Positions 1 through 7,095 of a DNA stretch of 12,243 bases are shown here, piece after piece; position 1 is the first letter of the stretch; the number at the start of each line of letters is the position of its first letter. The position numbers were made by a program, and so were the translations under genes. The notes under the pieces were generated by a model that was not told the DNA's origin, made no database searches, and saw nothing but the letters and a program-made list of their open reading frames with translations. The stretch comes from Verrucomicrobiota bacterium (GTDB taxonomy: Bacteria; Verrucomicrobiota; Kiritimatiellia; CAIQIC01; Lenti-01), in contig JAKLIL010000018.1 of NCBI GenBank assembly GCA_022709625.1, forward strand, positions 1 through 12,243, read 5' to 3'.

Positions 1-18
1 CGTTCATCGTGGGGTTGG

Positions 19-47
19 AACCTACCCGAGCCGGGCCGGAAAAGCAA
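19..47 (-). promoter_or_regulatory. candidate sigma-70-type promoter directed off the left edge
   Basis: Read on the minus strand, TTGCTT (47 to 42) and TAGGTT (24 to 19) are separated by 17 bp and followed by CC. It lies just past the exonuclease stop codon, in the only non-coding stretch at this edge. An ATG follows at 7 to 5, so the likely target is a further minus-strand gene outside the window. The spacing and the TAnnnTCC end match the stronger promoter at 4599-4628. The hexamers are only moderate matches to consensus, and no gene can be confirmed downstream. Confidence 0.35.
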
Positions 48-71
48 CCGCCCCGCCGGCCAACGCCGGGA

Positions 72-656
72 TCAGCGCAGACCTCGCCCCAAGGCTTCGA
101 CGCTGACGTTCTCCCACCCGGGCAGGGCGAGACCGTGTTCCAACACCAGCGCGCTGGCGAAAGCATCGAAGAGGGCGTCGTGCCACTCGCGACCGGGGCA
201 GAATTCGCGGACGCGGGGCTCCAGCTCGAGGGCCGCGCAGACTTCCGCCAGCGAATGACCGGCGAGGTCGGGCCGGACGTGGCGCGCCAGCTGGAGGGTA
301 TCGATCCATGGCCCCAGTTCGTGCAAGGGCGCGGCGCGCTGGAGGAATTTCCGTTCGGTGCCGACGTTGTGGGCAGCCAGCGGCCGGCCTTCCAGCCACG
401 GACGCCAGACGGGCCAGAGTTCCGCCGGCGGGGGCGCCGCGGCGAGCGTGGCGCGGATTTCCGCATGGCGGCCGGGCGCGTAGGGGTTGAACGGGCGGGC
501 CGCGGACACGCGCAGGTAGCTCTCGTGGTAATGGCCCGTGACCCGTCCCGCGCGCATTTCCACCATCCCGACCTGCCACGGTTCGTCGGCATGGCCGCGC
601 ACCGCGCCGGTGGACTCGAAATCCAGCACGGTCAGGATGGCCTCGCGCGCCTTCAT
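72..656 (-). CDS. DEDDh-type 3'-5' exonuclease (DnaQ/RNase T superfamily)
   Basis: A 194-residue protein of the DnaQ-like exonuclease fold, which hydrolyses DNA or RNA 3' ends with two metal ions. Exo I is LDFEST (D12, E14). Exo II is HNVGTERKFL (residues 96-105). Exo III is H159-x4-D164, which marks the DEDDh subtype. WIDTLQLAR (117-125) and GHSLAEVC (133-140) fit the family. In Exo II the usual Asp is Glu (E101). The protein is a stand-alone exonuclease domain with no polymerase, UvrC-like or BRCT extension, so its substrate cannot be named. The start at 656 was chosen because the domain begins at once and because ATGA overlaps the pepF stop at 653-655, indicating translational coupling. 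The frame stays open to 1112, but that upstream part is arginine/proline-rich shadow of pepF. Confidence 0.85.
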   Translation of the reverse strand: MKAREAILTVLDFESTGAVRGHADEPWQVGMVEMRAGRVTGHYHESYLRVSAARPFNPYAPGRHAEIRATLAAAPPPAELWPVWRPWLEGRPLAAHNVGTERKFLQRAAPLHELGPWIDTLQLARHVRPDLAGHSLAEVCAALELEPRVREFCPGREWHDALFDAFASALVLEHGLALPGWENVSVEALGRGLR

Positions 657-2467
657 CCCGCAGCCGCGGCCAGCGCGGCTTCCAATTCGGCCAGCACGGC
701 GCCGAATTCGGCGAAAGCTTCGCGCAGTACGCCGGCGTCCCGCAAATCCACGCCGGCGGCGGCCACGGCGTCGAGGGGATCCTGGCTGCCGCCGGCGCGC
801 AGCAGGCCGAGGTAGGCATCCACGCCCGCGCCCGCGCGCAGGCGGCGGGCGAACACCAGCGCGGCGCAGAAGCTCGTGGCGTACTTGTAGACGTAGAAAT
901 CGTAGTAGAAGTGGGGAATGCGGCACCATTCCAGCGCGATGGCCTTGTGGGCGGCGAGACCGGCGCCGTAGTAACGCCGGTTCAGTTCGTAGTATTGTTC
1001 GCCCAGGAACTCGGCGGTCAGGGGCGTGCCTGCTTCTTCCCAGCGGTGCAAATCGCGCTCGAACTCGGCAAACATGGTCTGGCGGAACACGGTGCCCTTG
1101 AAGGAATCGCACAGGTGGTTCAGCAGGTGCGCGCGGAACGCGAGTTCGCCCCGAAGCTCGAGCAAATGGTGCGTCAACAGCAGCTCGTTGACGGTGGAAG
1201 CGATTTCGGCGAGGAAGATCGGATAACGGGCGGTGCGGTGCGGCTGGGCGCGGTTGGCCAGCCAGCTATGGAGCGAATGGCCCAGCTCGTGCGCCAGCGT
1301 GAAAGCGTCGTCGAGCCGGTCGTGGTGGTTGAGCAGCAGATAGGGCGGACTGTCGTAGCAACCGCTGGAATAGGCGCCGGACCGCTTGCCCGTGCTTTCC
1401 AGCCAGTCGATCCAGCGCGCGCCGAAAGCCAAGCGCAGCCCTTCGCCGTATTCCGCGCCCAACGGCCGGCACGCGGCCAGCACCCATTCGCGGGCCTGGG
1501 CCAGCGGAACCGGCGCGGCGCACGAGGGCACCAGCGGCACGTAGAGGTCGTACATGTCCAAATCCGCCAGGCCCAGCGCGCGGCGACGCAGATCGAGATA
1601 GCGGTGGAACGCGGGCAGCGCATCGTGCGTGGCGGCGATCAGCCCGTCGTAGACCGCCGCGGGCACCTGGTCGTCGAACAGAGCCGCTTCCAGCGCCGTC
1701 GGGAATTTCCGCGCCCGGGCCAGGAAGACGTGGGATTTCACCGTGGCCGCCAAGGTCGAGGCCAGGGTATGGCGCAGCTTGCCATAGCCGCCCAGCAGCG
1801 TTTCGAACGCCGCCTTGCGGACGCTCCGCGCGGGGCTTTCCAAATGGGTGCGGTAGGTGCCTTCGGTCAACGACAACGGCTCGCCGTCGGAACCGGGGAT
1901 GTCCGGAAACGCGAGGTCGGCGTTGGCCAGCAACCCGTAGGTCTGTTCCCCCGCGGACAGGACTTCCGCCGCGCCCGCCAGCAGGGTTTCTTCCGCGGTG
2001 GACAGCACGTGGGGCTTGTTGCGCAGCACTTTGAGAAGCGTGCGCCGGCAGGCGGCCAATTCGGGCGCCTCCAGCCACGCGCGGATTTCCTCCTCCGGAT
2101 GCGCGAGCAGCTCGGGCGTGATCCACGCGCATTGCGCGGCGAGCTCCGCGTAGCGGGTGCGGATACGCGCCTCGCGCGCCTGGTTGGCGGCGGCCGCCGT
2201 GTCCTCGTCGTGCCGCAGGTGGGCATAGGTATGCAGTTTCTCCAGCACGCGGTCCAGCGCGGTTTCGGCGTCCATTAGGCGCGCCACGGCGGCGACGGAA
2301 TCCAGGCGGCCGCGCATGGCCAGCACCGGCGCGGCCAGCTCGGCGAGGCGCGCGAAATCGGCTTCCCACGCGTCGGGCGAGGCATACAGCGGCTGCAGGT
2401 CCCAGGTGAGCGCTTCGGGTACTTCCTGGCGGGCGGGCACGGACAGGTTTTCGGGGCGCGAATTCAT
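653..2467 (-). CDS. pepF: oligoendopeptidase F (M3 family zinc metallopeptidase)
   Basis: A cytoplasmic zinc endopeptidase that cleaves short oligopeptides, probably for peptide turnover. From the ATG at 2467 it is 604 residues, the usual PepF length. The N-terminus (EVPEALTWDLQPLYAS) is the conserved family opening. The zinc site is HELGH at residues 393-397 (E394 catalytic), and the third ligand is probably E421 in EIASTVNE. The segment IPHFYYDFYVYKYATS near residues 525-540 is the conserved C-terminal substrate-binding region. No signal peptide is visible. Two in-frame starts lie upstream (ATG at 2500, TTG at 2503), but they would add only a weakly conserved GC-biased tail. No strong Shine-Dalgarno precedes any of the three, so the exact start is uncertain. 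It is divergent from the AsmA-like gene and overlaps the exonuclease by 4 nt, so the two form one transcription unit. Confidence 0.93.
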   Translation of the reverse strand: MNSRPENLSVPARQEVPEALTWDLQPLYASPDAWEADFARLAELAAPVLAMRGRLDSVAAVARLMDAETALDRVLEKLHTYAHLRHDEDTAAAANQAREARIRTRYAELAAQCAWITPELLAHPEEEIRAWLEAPELAACRRTLLKVLRNKPHVLSTAEETLLAGAAEVLSAGEQTYGLLANADLAFPDIPGSDGEPLSLTEGTYRTHLESPARSVRKAAFETLLGGYGKLRHTLASTLAATVKSHVFLARARKFPTALEAALFDDQVPAAVYDGLIAATHDALPAFHRYLDLRRRALGLADLDMYDLYVPLVPSCAAPVPLAQAREWVLAACRPLGAEYGEGLRLAFGARWIDWLESTGKRSGAYSSGCYDSPPYLLLNHHDRLDDAFTLAHELGHSLHSWLANRAQPHRTARYPIFLAEIASTVNELLLTHHLLELRGELAFRAHLLNHLCDSFKGTVFRQTMFAEFERDLHRWEEAGTPLTAEFLGEQYYELNRRYYGAGLAAHKAIALEWCRIPHFYYDFYVYKYATSFCAALVFARRLRAGAGVDAYLGLLRAGGSQDPLDAVAAAGVDLRDAGVLREAFAEFGAVLAELEAALAAAAG

Positions 2468-2515
2468 GCCCCGTAAAGTCCCCGAAAAGCACCCGGGCAT
2501 CAAGCATCTTCGGCT

Positions 2516-2544
2516 TTGGTTTTCGCGCCGGGATGGCCTATGCT
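2516..2544 (+). promoter_or_regulatory. candidate promoter for the AsmA-like gene
   Basis: TTGGTT (2516-2521) and TATGCT (2539-2544) lie 17 bp apart in the 86-bp divergent region between pepF and the AsmA-like gene. The sequence before the -10 (GGCCTAT) resembles the GGCCTAT of the 4599-4628 promoter. Transcription would begin near 2551, only about three bases before the ATG at 2554 and downstream of the alternative ATG at 2533. If it is real, it fixes the start at 2554 and implies a near-leaderless mRNA. The -35 match is only partial. Confidence 0.4.
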
Positions 2545-2553
2545 GCGCGCACG

Positions 2554-4566
2554 ATGAAATGGTCCCGGTTCTTCCTCTGGCTGGTCGGCGTCGCGGCGTT
2601 TCTGCTGCTTACGGCGCACTTCACGCTGCGCCACGCCCTCAATACGCCGAAGTTCAAAAGCGCCCTGACCGGCTTTGTCGGCCGCGTCACCGGCCGGGTC
2701 GCCGAGTACGACCGCATCGATTATTCCCTCGCGCCTTTTGAACTGATCGTCCGCAACGCCCGGCTCAAGGAAGCCGACGGCGAGCGGGACTTCGTGGCGA
2801 TCAAGGATTTTTCCGCGACCGTGGACTTCCGCAACCGGGAAATTTCCACGCTGCGGCTGGGGGAACCGACGTTCCGGATCGTGCGCCGGCCCGACGGCAC
2901 CTTCAACTACTCCGATCTCCTCCCTCGGCCGGAATCTGCGCCGCGGCCAGCCGAGCCCGCGCCTCCGCCGGACGCGGTCCGCCCCGTTCCGGAACCCGTT
3001 CCGGAGCCGCCCCCGCCGCCGGCGGCGCCGACGGCGCCCCCGCTGGCGATTCGCCGCATCCAGATCGACAAGGCCCGCATCGAGTTCGTCGCGCAAGACG
3101 CCGCGCAGCCGGAACGCACCCTCGCCCTGACGGATTTGGATTTCCTGATCGAGGATTGCGCCGCGGAGCGCCCGGTGCGCATCGCCGGCCGCGCCGCCCT
3201 CGGCCGGAAATCCGCGCTCCGCTTCGCGCTGTCCGGCCCTCCGCCCAAGGATCATCTGGACGCCCCTGGAACCTGGCCCTTGGATTTCGATTCCCGGCTC
3301 GAGGTCGGCGATTCCGCCGATCTGGGGCCGTTTGTTCCGTCGGCGGGTCTCGGATTCCGCAATTTGGAACTGACGCTCTCCATCCAAGGCGCACTGGCGG
3401 ATAAGCTCGTGCTGCGCGCGGAGCTGCGGACCGGGGACCCCACCGCGACCCATCCCTTGGCGCTGGAGGCGCAACTGGAAGCCGAAGCCGCCCTGCCCGC
3501 GCCGCTGGCCGCGCATCTCCTGACCGGTGCGCCGTTGCCGGAATCCCTGCGCTACGAGCCCACGCCTTGCACTCCGCCGCCCGGCGCCGCCGCCCCGCCC
3601 GAGAATCCCCTGCTCGCCCTGCTGCTCAAGCATCTGCACGGCACGTGCGAACTCGCGGCGCCTCGGTTCGCCTATGGCCGAAATCGATTCGAACAGGGCC
3701 AAGCCACCGCCACGCTGCAGGACGGCATTCTCGTGGTTCCCGCCGCGACGTGGTCCGGCTACGGCGGCACGTTCTCCGCCCGCGGAAACCTCCGCTTGCT
3801 GGCCTGCCCGCTGGTTTATAGGCTCGATCGCTTCCAGGCGAACGGCATCGCGATCGAGCAGGCGGTGGCGGCCAACGGCCTGGCCGATCTCGTCAACGGA
3901 TCCGGCCGCCTGTTTCTGGAAGCCTCCGCCTCGGGCCACGCCGTGGCGGAACCCGCCTGGCGCACCGTGGATGCCGATGCCCAAGTCCGCATCGACGACC
4001 TGCAAACCGTCGGCACCGGCGGATCGTTCCTGGACCGGATCTGGGCCCGGTTGGACCATCCGCTTTTGCGGCAGCTCCTGCCGCATCTGGAAACCAAACT
4101 CGAACAGGCGCGCCGGGCCGTGGACAACGTCGCCACCACGCGCTACGGCGAGGCCACCGCCACGGTGTCCCTGCGCGACGGCGTCGGGACCGTGACCGCC
4201 GCGCGGCTGGCCATGCCGGACTACCGGCTCGACTGTGCGGGCACCTTCTGGCCGTTCGACGACCGCCTGGACCTCGCCGCGAAGCTTGTCGCGTCCCCCG
4301 CGGAAACCGCGCGCCTGACCGACGGCCGGGACCTCGCCAAGCTCCTGCCCTACGAAAACGGAGGCCTGCTCGTGCCGCTGGCCGTACGCGGTTCCCTCCG
4401 CGCACCCGATCCGCGCCCGGATTTCGACCAGCTCCTGCGCAACGCCCTCGCCGGCGAAACAGCGGAAAAAATCGGCAAGCGACTCGAAAAACTTTCCGAT
4501 TCCGACAACGAACGCCTCCAAAAAGGGCTGCAACTCCTGCAGGGCTTCGGCACTTTGCTGGAGTAG
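2554..4566 (+). CDS. AsmA-family inner-membrane-anchored protein
   Basis: About 670 residues. A basic N-terminus (MKWSR) is followed by one hydrophobic helix (about residues 5-24), so the bulk is predicted to lie in the periplasm. The next region (RVTGRVAEYDRIDYSLAPFELIVRNARL through FRIVRRPDGTFNYSDLL, residues 45-123, quoted in part) has the hallmark arrangement of AsmA/DUF748 proteins: repeated beta-rich segments with D-G-x-x-N-Y/F-x-D-L. A proline-rich linker (124-163) then separates this module from a long beta-repeat region. C-terminal segments such as ATVSLRDGVGTVTAARLAMPDY resemble AsmA C-terminal repeats. AsmA-like proteins are linked to envelope lipid transport or outer-membrane homeostasis; the role here is inferred from family only. 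ATG 2554 was preferred over ATG 2533, which would add MAYAART before the membrane helix and lies upstream of the predicted transcription start. Confidence 0.78.
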   Translation: MKWSRFFLWLVGVAAFLLLTAHFTLRHALNTPKFKSALTGFVGRVTGRVAEYDRIDYSLAPFELIVRNARLKEADGERDFVAIKDFSATVDFRNREISTLRLGEPTFRIVRRPDGTFNYSDLLPRPESAPRPAEPAPPPDAVRPVPEPVPEPPPPPAAPTAPPLAIRRIQIDKARIEFVAQDAAQPERTLALTDLDFLIEDCAAERPVRIAGRAALGRKSALRFALSGPPPKDHLDAPGTWPLDFDSRLEVGDSADLGPFVPSAGLGFRNLELTLSIQGALADKLVLRAELRTGDPTATHPLALEAQLEAEAALPAPLAAHLLTGAPLPESLRYEPTPCTPPPGAAAPPENPLLALLLKHLHGTCELAAPRFAYGRNRFEQGQATATLQDGILVVPAATWSGYGGTFSARGNLRLLACPLVYRLDRFQANGIAIEQAVAANGLADLVNGSGRLFLEASASGHAVAEPAWRTVDADAQVRIDDLQTVGTGGSFLDRIWARLDHPLLRQLLPHLETKLEQARRAVDNVATTRYGEATATVSLRDGVGTVTAARLAMPDYRLDCAGTFWPFDDRLDLAAKLVASPAETARLTDGRDLAKLLPYENGGLLVPLAVRGSLRAPDPRPDFDQLLRNALAGETAEKIGKRLEKLSDSDNERLQKGLQLLQGFGTLLE

Positions 4567-4598
4567 CGCCGAGCCCCTGCCACACTTCATTTTCGGGT

Positions 4599-4628
4599 TT
4601 GACGCTTTCGCCCCCCCGGGCCTATTCT
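4599..4628 (+). promoter_or_regulatory. sigma-70-type promoter for the TPR gene unit
   Basis: TTGACG (4599-4604; five of six to consensus) and TATTCT (4623-4628; four of six) are separated by 18 bp in the 110-bp gap after the AsmA-like gene. Transcription would start near 4635, giving a leader of about 42 nt that contains the Shine-Dalgarno at 4665-4670. This is the clearest promoter in the window. It probably drives the TPR protein, the EEP lipoprotein and purU, which follow with gaps of 8 and 14 nt. Confidence 0.65.
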
Positions 4629-4664
4629 CCACGAATCGCGAACAGAGTCAGAATCGTTGGCCCC

Positions 4665-4670
4665 GAGGAG
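4665..4670 (+). promoter_or_regulatory. Shine-Dalgarno site setting the TPR protein start
   Basis: GAGGAG lies six bases before the ATG at 4677. The frame is open further upstream to a TTG at 4599, but that TTG is part of the -35 hexamer, so initiation at 4677 is strongly preferred. Confidence 0.75.
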
Positions 4671-4676
4671 CGTGCG

Positions 4677-6059
4677 ATGGAAGAAGTCACGTTGGAACAA
4701 GTCCCCCGCAAAATCCGCGAACTGTACGAAAAGGCGATGTCCGCCATCGAACGCGGCAACGCGGGCTACGGGCTGGACATGCTCAAGCAGGTGATGGCGC
4801 TGGAACCGCGTTTCCTGCAGGCGCGCAAGAGCCTGCGCGTCGCGCAAGTCAAGCTGGCCCTGGCCGCCAAACCCACCGCCATGACCCACCAGTTGTCCTC
4901 GCTCAAGGGCATGTTCACGCTGATGTCCGCCCAGGGCAAACTCAAGAAGGATCCGCAGGCCGCGCTCGCGGGCGCCGAAAAGCTGATGGAACTGGACCCG
5001 CTGAACATGTCCTTCCTCAAATTCCTCGCGCAGGCCGCCGAAGCCGCCGAAATCCCCGAAGTCGCCGTCCACACGCTGGAAATCGCCCGCCCCTACTACG
5101 CCAAGGACGTCGAATTCCTGCGCCTGCTGGCCCGCCTCTACATCGCGGTCAACCAGCCCGCCGGCGCGCGCGACTGCTATGCGGCCGTCGCCGACCTGCG
5201 GCCCAACGACCAGCTCGCCATCAAGAACCTCAAGGACGCCGCCGCCCTCGACACCATGAAGGCCGGCGGCTGGGAGGACACTACGAGCGACTTCCGCGCC
5301 AAGCTCAAGGACAAGAAGGAGGCGATCCTCCTTGAACAACAGGCCAAGTCCGTCAAGGGCGAAGCCGACGTCGATTCGCTGATCGCCGCGCGCAAGATCG
5401 ACATCCAGCGCGAACCCCAGAACATGAATTTCCGCCGCGCCCTCGCCGACCTCTACGTCCGCGCGGAGCGCTTCGACGACGCCTTGAAGGCCCTCGAAGA
5501 CGCGGTGCAGGCCGCCGGCCGCACCGATCCGCAGATCGAGCGCACCCGCTCCCTGATCCAGGCCAAGCGGTTCGACGCCGCCATCGCCGCGGCGAAGGCC
5601 GCCGGCGACGAAGCCACCGCGGCCGCCCAGGAAGCGGCGAAGGCGAATTTCCTCTACGAGGACGCCCTCACCATGGTGCAGCGCTATCCGAACGACCTGC
5701 AGTTCCGCTACGAACTCGGCTACCAGTACTACCTCCGCGGCCAGTTCAACGAAGCCATCGAGGAATTCCAGTTGGCGCAGCGCAACCCCCAGCGCCGCAC
5801 CCTCGCGCTGTACTATCTCGCCCTCTGCTTCTCCCGGAAGGGACAGCTCGACATCGCCTTTGAGCAGCTCCAGAAGGCCGCGTCCGAACTCACCCTCATG
5901 GACGAGACCAAGAAGGACATCGTCTACCAGATGGGCGTGCTGGCCGAACAGATGGGCCGCCCGGACGAAGCCAACGGCTACTTCAAGGAAATCTACTCCG
6001 TCGACATCAAGTACCGCGACATCGCCCAGCGCATCGAGGCCGCGTACAAAAAATCCTAG
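4677..6059 (+). CDS. tetratricopeptide repeat protein, cytoplasmic
   Basis: A 460-residue all-helical protein without signal peptide or membrane segment. Degenerate TPR helices fill residues 10-195 (for example PEVAVHTLEIARPYYAKD, LYIAVNQPAGARDCYAAVADLRP) and 233-430. The best canonical repeat is YELGYQYYLRGQFNEAIEEFQLAQRNP, about residues 345-371. The two arrays are joined by a charged Lys/Glu-rich linker (197-232) that begins GGWEDTTSDFRAKLKD. The C-terminus ends in FKEIYSVDIKYRDIAQRIE, resembling a tail I recall in other bacterial TPR proteins (D-I-x-Y-R-D-V/I-A-x-R). TPRs mediate protein-protein contacts; no catalytic residues are visible and the partner is unknown. It is the first gene of a unit with the EEP lipoprotein and purU. 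Its codon use is uniformly GC-rich like its neighbours. Confidence 0.85.
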   Translation: MEEVTLEQVPRKIRELYEKAMSAIERGNAGYGLDMLKQVMALEPRFLQARKSLRVAQVKLALAAKPTAMTHQLSSLKGMFTLMSAQGKLKKDPQAALAGAEKLMELDPLNMSFLKFLAQAAEAAEIPEVAVHTLEIARPYYAKDVEFLRLLARLYIAVNQPAGARDCYAAVADLRPNDQLAIKNLKDAAALDTMKAGGWEDTTSDFRAKLKDKKEAILLEQQAKSVKGEADVDSLIAARKIDIQREPQNMNFRRALADLYVRAERFDDALKALEDAVQAAGRTDPQIERTRSLIQAKRFDAAIAAAKAAGDEATAAAQEAAKANFLYEDALTMVQRYPNDLQFRYELGYQYYLRGQFNEAIEEFQLAQRNPQRRTLALYYLALCFSRKGQLDIAFEQLQKAASELTLMDETKKDIVYQMGVLAEQMGRPDEANGYFKEIYSVDIKYRDIAQRIEAAYKKS

Positions 6060-6067
6060 CCGGTCCG

Positions 6068-7081
6068 ATGAGCCAAACCGCCTCGCTGGCCTGCGCCGCC
6101 TTGCTCTCGCTGGGACTCGGCCTGTGGGCGGGCGGATGCGGTCCGTCCGGCGCGTCCCAACCCCGGCCCGCCGAATCGGTGTTTCCGCGGCCGGCCGCCG
6201 GCGAGTTTTCCGTCATGACCTTCAACGTGAACCAGTACGCGCTGGTGGACCGCGACGGCCAGGCCGACACCCTCGAACCCAAGCCCCCCGCGGAGGCCGC
6301 CGACCTCGTCGACGTGATCCGGCAGGTCGCCCCCGACGTCCTCGCCGTGCAGGAAATGGGCGATCCGGCCGCCTGGGCCGAATTCAAGTACCGCCTCCGG
6401 CAGGCCGGCCTCGAATATGGCCATGAAGAATACCTGCGCCGCGGCAAATCCGAACTCAACCTGGCCGTGCTCTCCCGCTTCCCCATCGTCGCGCGCCGCT
6501 CGCACGTCGACGATCTCTACACCATCGGTCCCACCCGCTTTCCCGTCATGCGCGGCTTCATCGACATAGACCTCGCGGTCGCCCCGGACTACCGCCTGCG
6601 CCTGATGGTCGCCCACCTCAAGTCCAAGGTCTTCCACTCCTTCGGCCAAGCCGAAATGCGCCGCAACGAAGCCCGCCTCCTGAACAACCACGTCCGCGCC
6701 GCCCTCAAGGAGAATCCGGACGTCAACCTGCTCGTGGCCGGCGATTTCAACGACGATCCGGACTCCGCGGTCCTTCGCGAAATCGCCACCTACCAGCACC
6801 AGCGGTTGCTGCACGACCTCCGGCCGGTCGACGCGGTCGGCGATGCCTGGACCCACCGCGAAAACGACGACCACTACCACCGCATCGACTACCTGCTCGC
6901 CAGCGAGGGCCTGCGGCCGGAGACGATTCCGGCCAAGACCTTCGCCGTCCGTTCGCCCCTCCTGTTCCGGTCCTCCGACCACCGCCCGATCGTCGCCACC
7001 TTCGTCGCCGCCGAACGCCCGTCCGCCGCCGCCCCTGACCTCGCCACCAACCTGCCCCCGGCCATCCCCACCAACGACTGA
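6068..7081 (+). CDS. endonuclease/exonuclease/phosphatase (EEP) family lipoprotein
   Basis: A 337-residue metal-dependent phosphoesterase of the EEP (DNase I-like) superfamily. The motifs appear in order: TFNVN (N53), VQEM (E96), VAHLKSK (H183), GDFNDDPDS (D226, N228) and SSDHRPI (D304, H305). Together they cover the metal- and phosphate-binding site. The N-terminus is a hydrophobic stretch ending in WAGGC, consistent with lipoprotein processing at C24, so the enzyme is probably tethered outside the cytoplasm. The signal has no basic residue in its n-region (MSQTAS), which is atypical, but no better upstream start exists. The last 25 residues are a Pro/Ala-rich low-complexity tail. The superfamily covers nucleases, phospholipases and inositol phosphatases, so the substrate cannot be assigned. 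It starts 8 nt after the TPR gene and ends 14 nt before purU. Confidence 0.87.
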   Translation: MSQTASLACAALLSLGLGLWAGGCGPSGASQPRPAESVFPRPAAGEFSVMTFNVNQYALVDRDGQADTLEPKPPAEAADLVDVIRQVAPDVLAVQEMGDPAAWAEFKYRLRQAGLEYGHEEYLRRGKSELNLAVLSRFPIVARRSHVDDLYTIGPTRFPVMRGFIDIDLAVAPDYRLRLMVAHLKSKVFHSFGQAEMRRNEARLLNNHVRAALKENPDVNLLVAGDFNDDPDSAVLREIATYQHQRLLHDLRPVDAVGDAWTHRENDDHYHRIDYLLASEGLRPETIPAKTFAVRSPLLFRSSDHRPIVATFVAAERPSAAAPDLATNLPPAIPTND

Positions 7082-7084
7082 CCC

Positions 7085-7088
7085 GGAG
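7085..7088 (+). promoter_or_regulatory. Shine-Dalgarno site of purU
   Basis: GGAG lies seven bases before the ATG at 7096, inside the 14-nt gap after the EEP gene, and supports that start. Confidence 0.6.
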
Positions 7089-7095
7089 ACCCGCC

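Noticed and set aside
5..7. ATG on the minus strand as the start of a new gene
   Set aside because: Only seven bases remain to the window edge and no Shine-Dalgarno is present, so a coding region cannot be supported, although the promoter at 19-47 makes it possible.
56..69. Small hairpin (CCGGC, CAAC loop, GCCGG) after the exonuclease stop as an intrinsic terminator
   Set aside because: The stem is only five base pairs, and the nearest T-run is over ten bases away and overlaps a candidate -35 element. Such hairpins arise easily at this GC content.
657..1112. Upstream extension of the exonuclease frame to 1112
   Set aside because: The extra 152 residues are arginine/proline-rich, lie entirely within pepF in another frame, and precede a complete exonuclease domain that has its own ATGA-coupled start.
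911..2278. 455-residue open frame antisense to pepF
   Set aside because: No domain, shadow composition, and opposite the HELGH-bearing pepF coding region.
2465..2503. Promoter for pepF with TTGATG at 2503-2498 (minus strand)
   Set aside because: No acceptable -10 lies 16-19 bp downstream (only CTTTAC/TTTACG-like), and it would place the transcription start at or past the ATG.
2500..4632. 710-residue open frame antisense to the AsmA-like gene
   Set aside because: Gly/Arg/Gln-rich composition, no recognisable motif, and wholly opposite a gene with membrane helix and family signatures; a typical GC-rich shadow.
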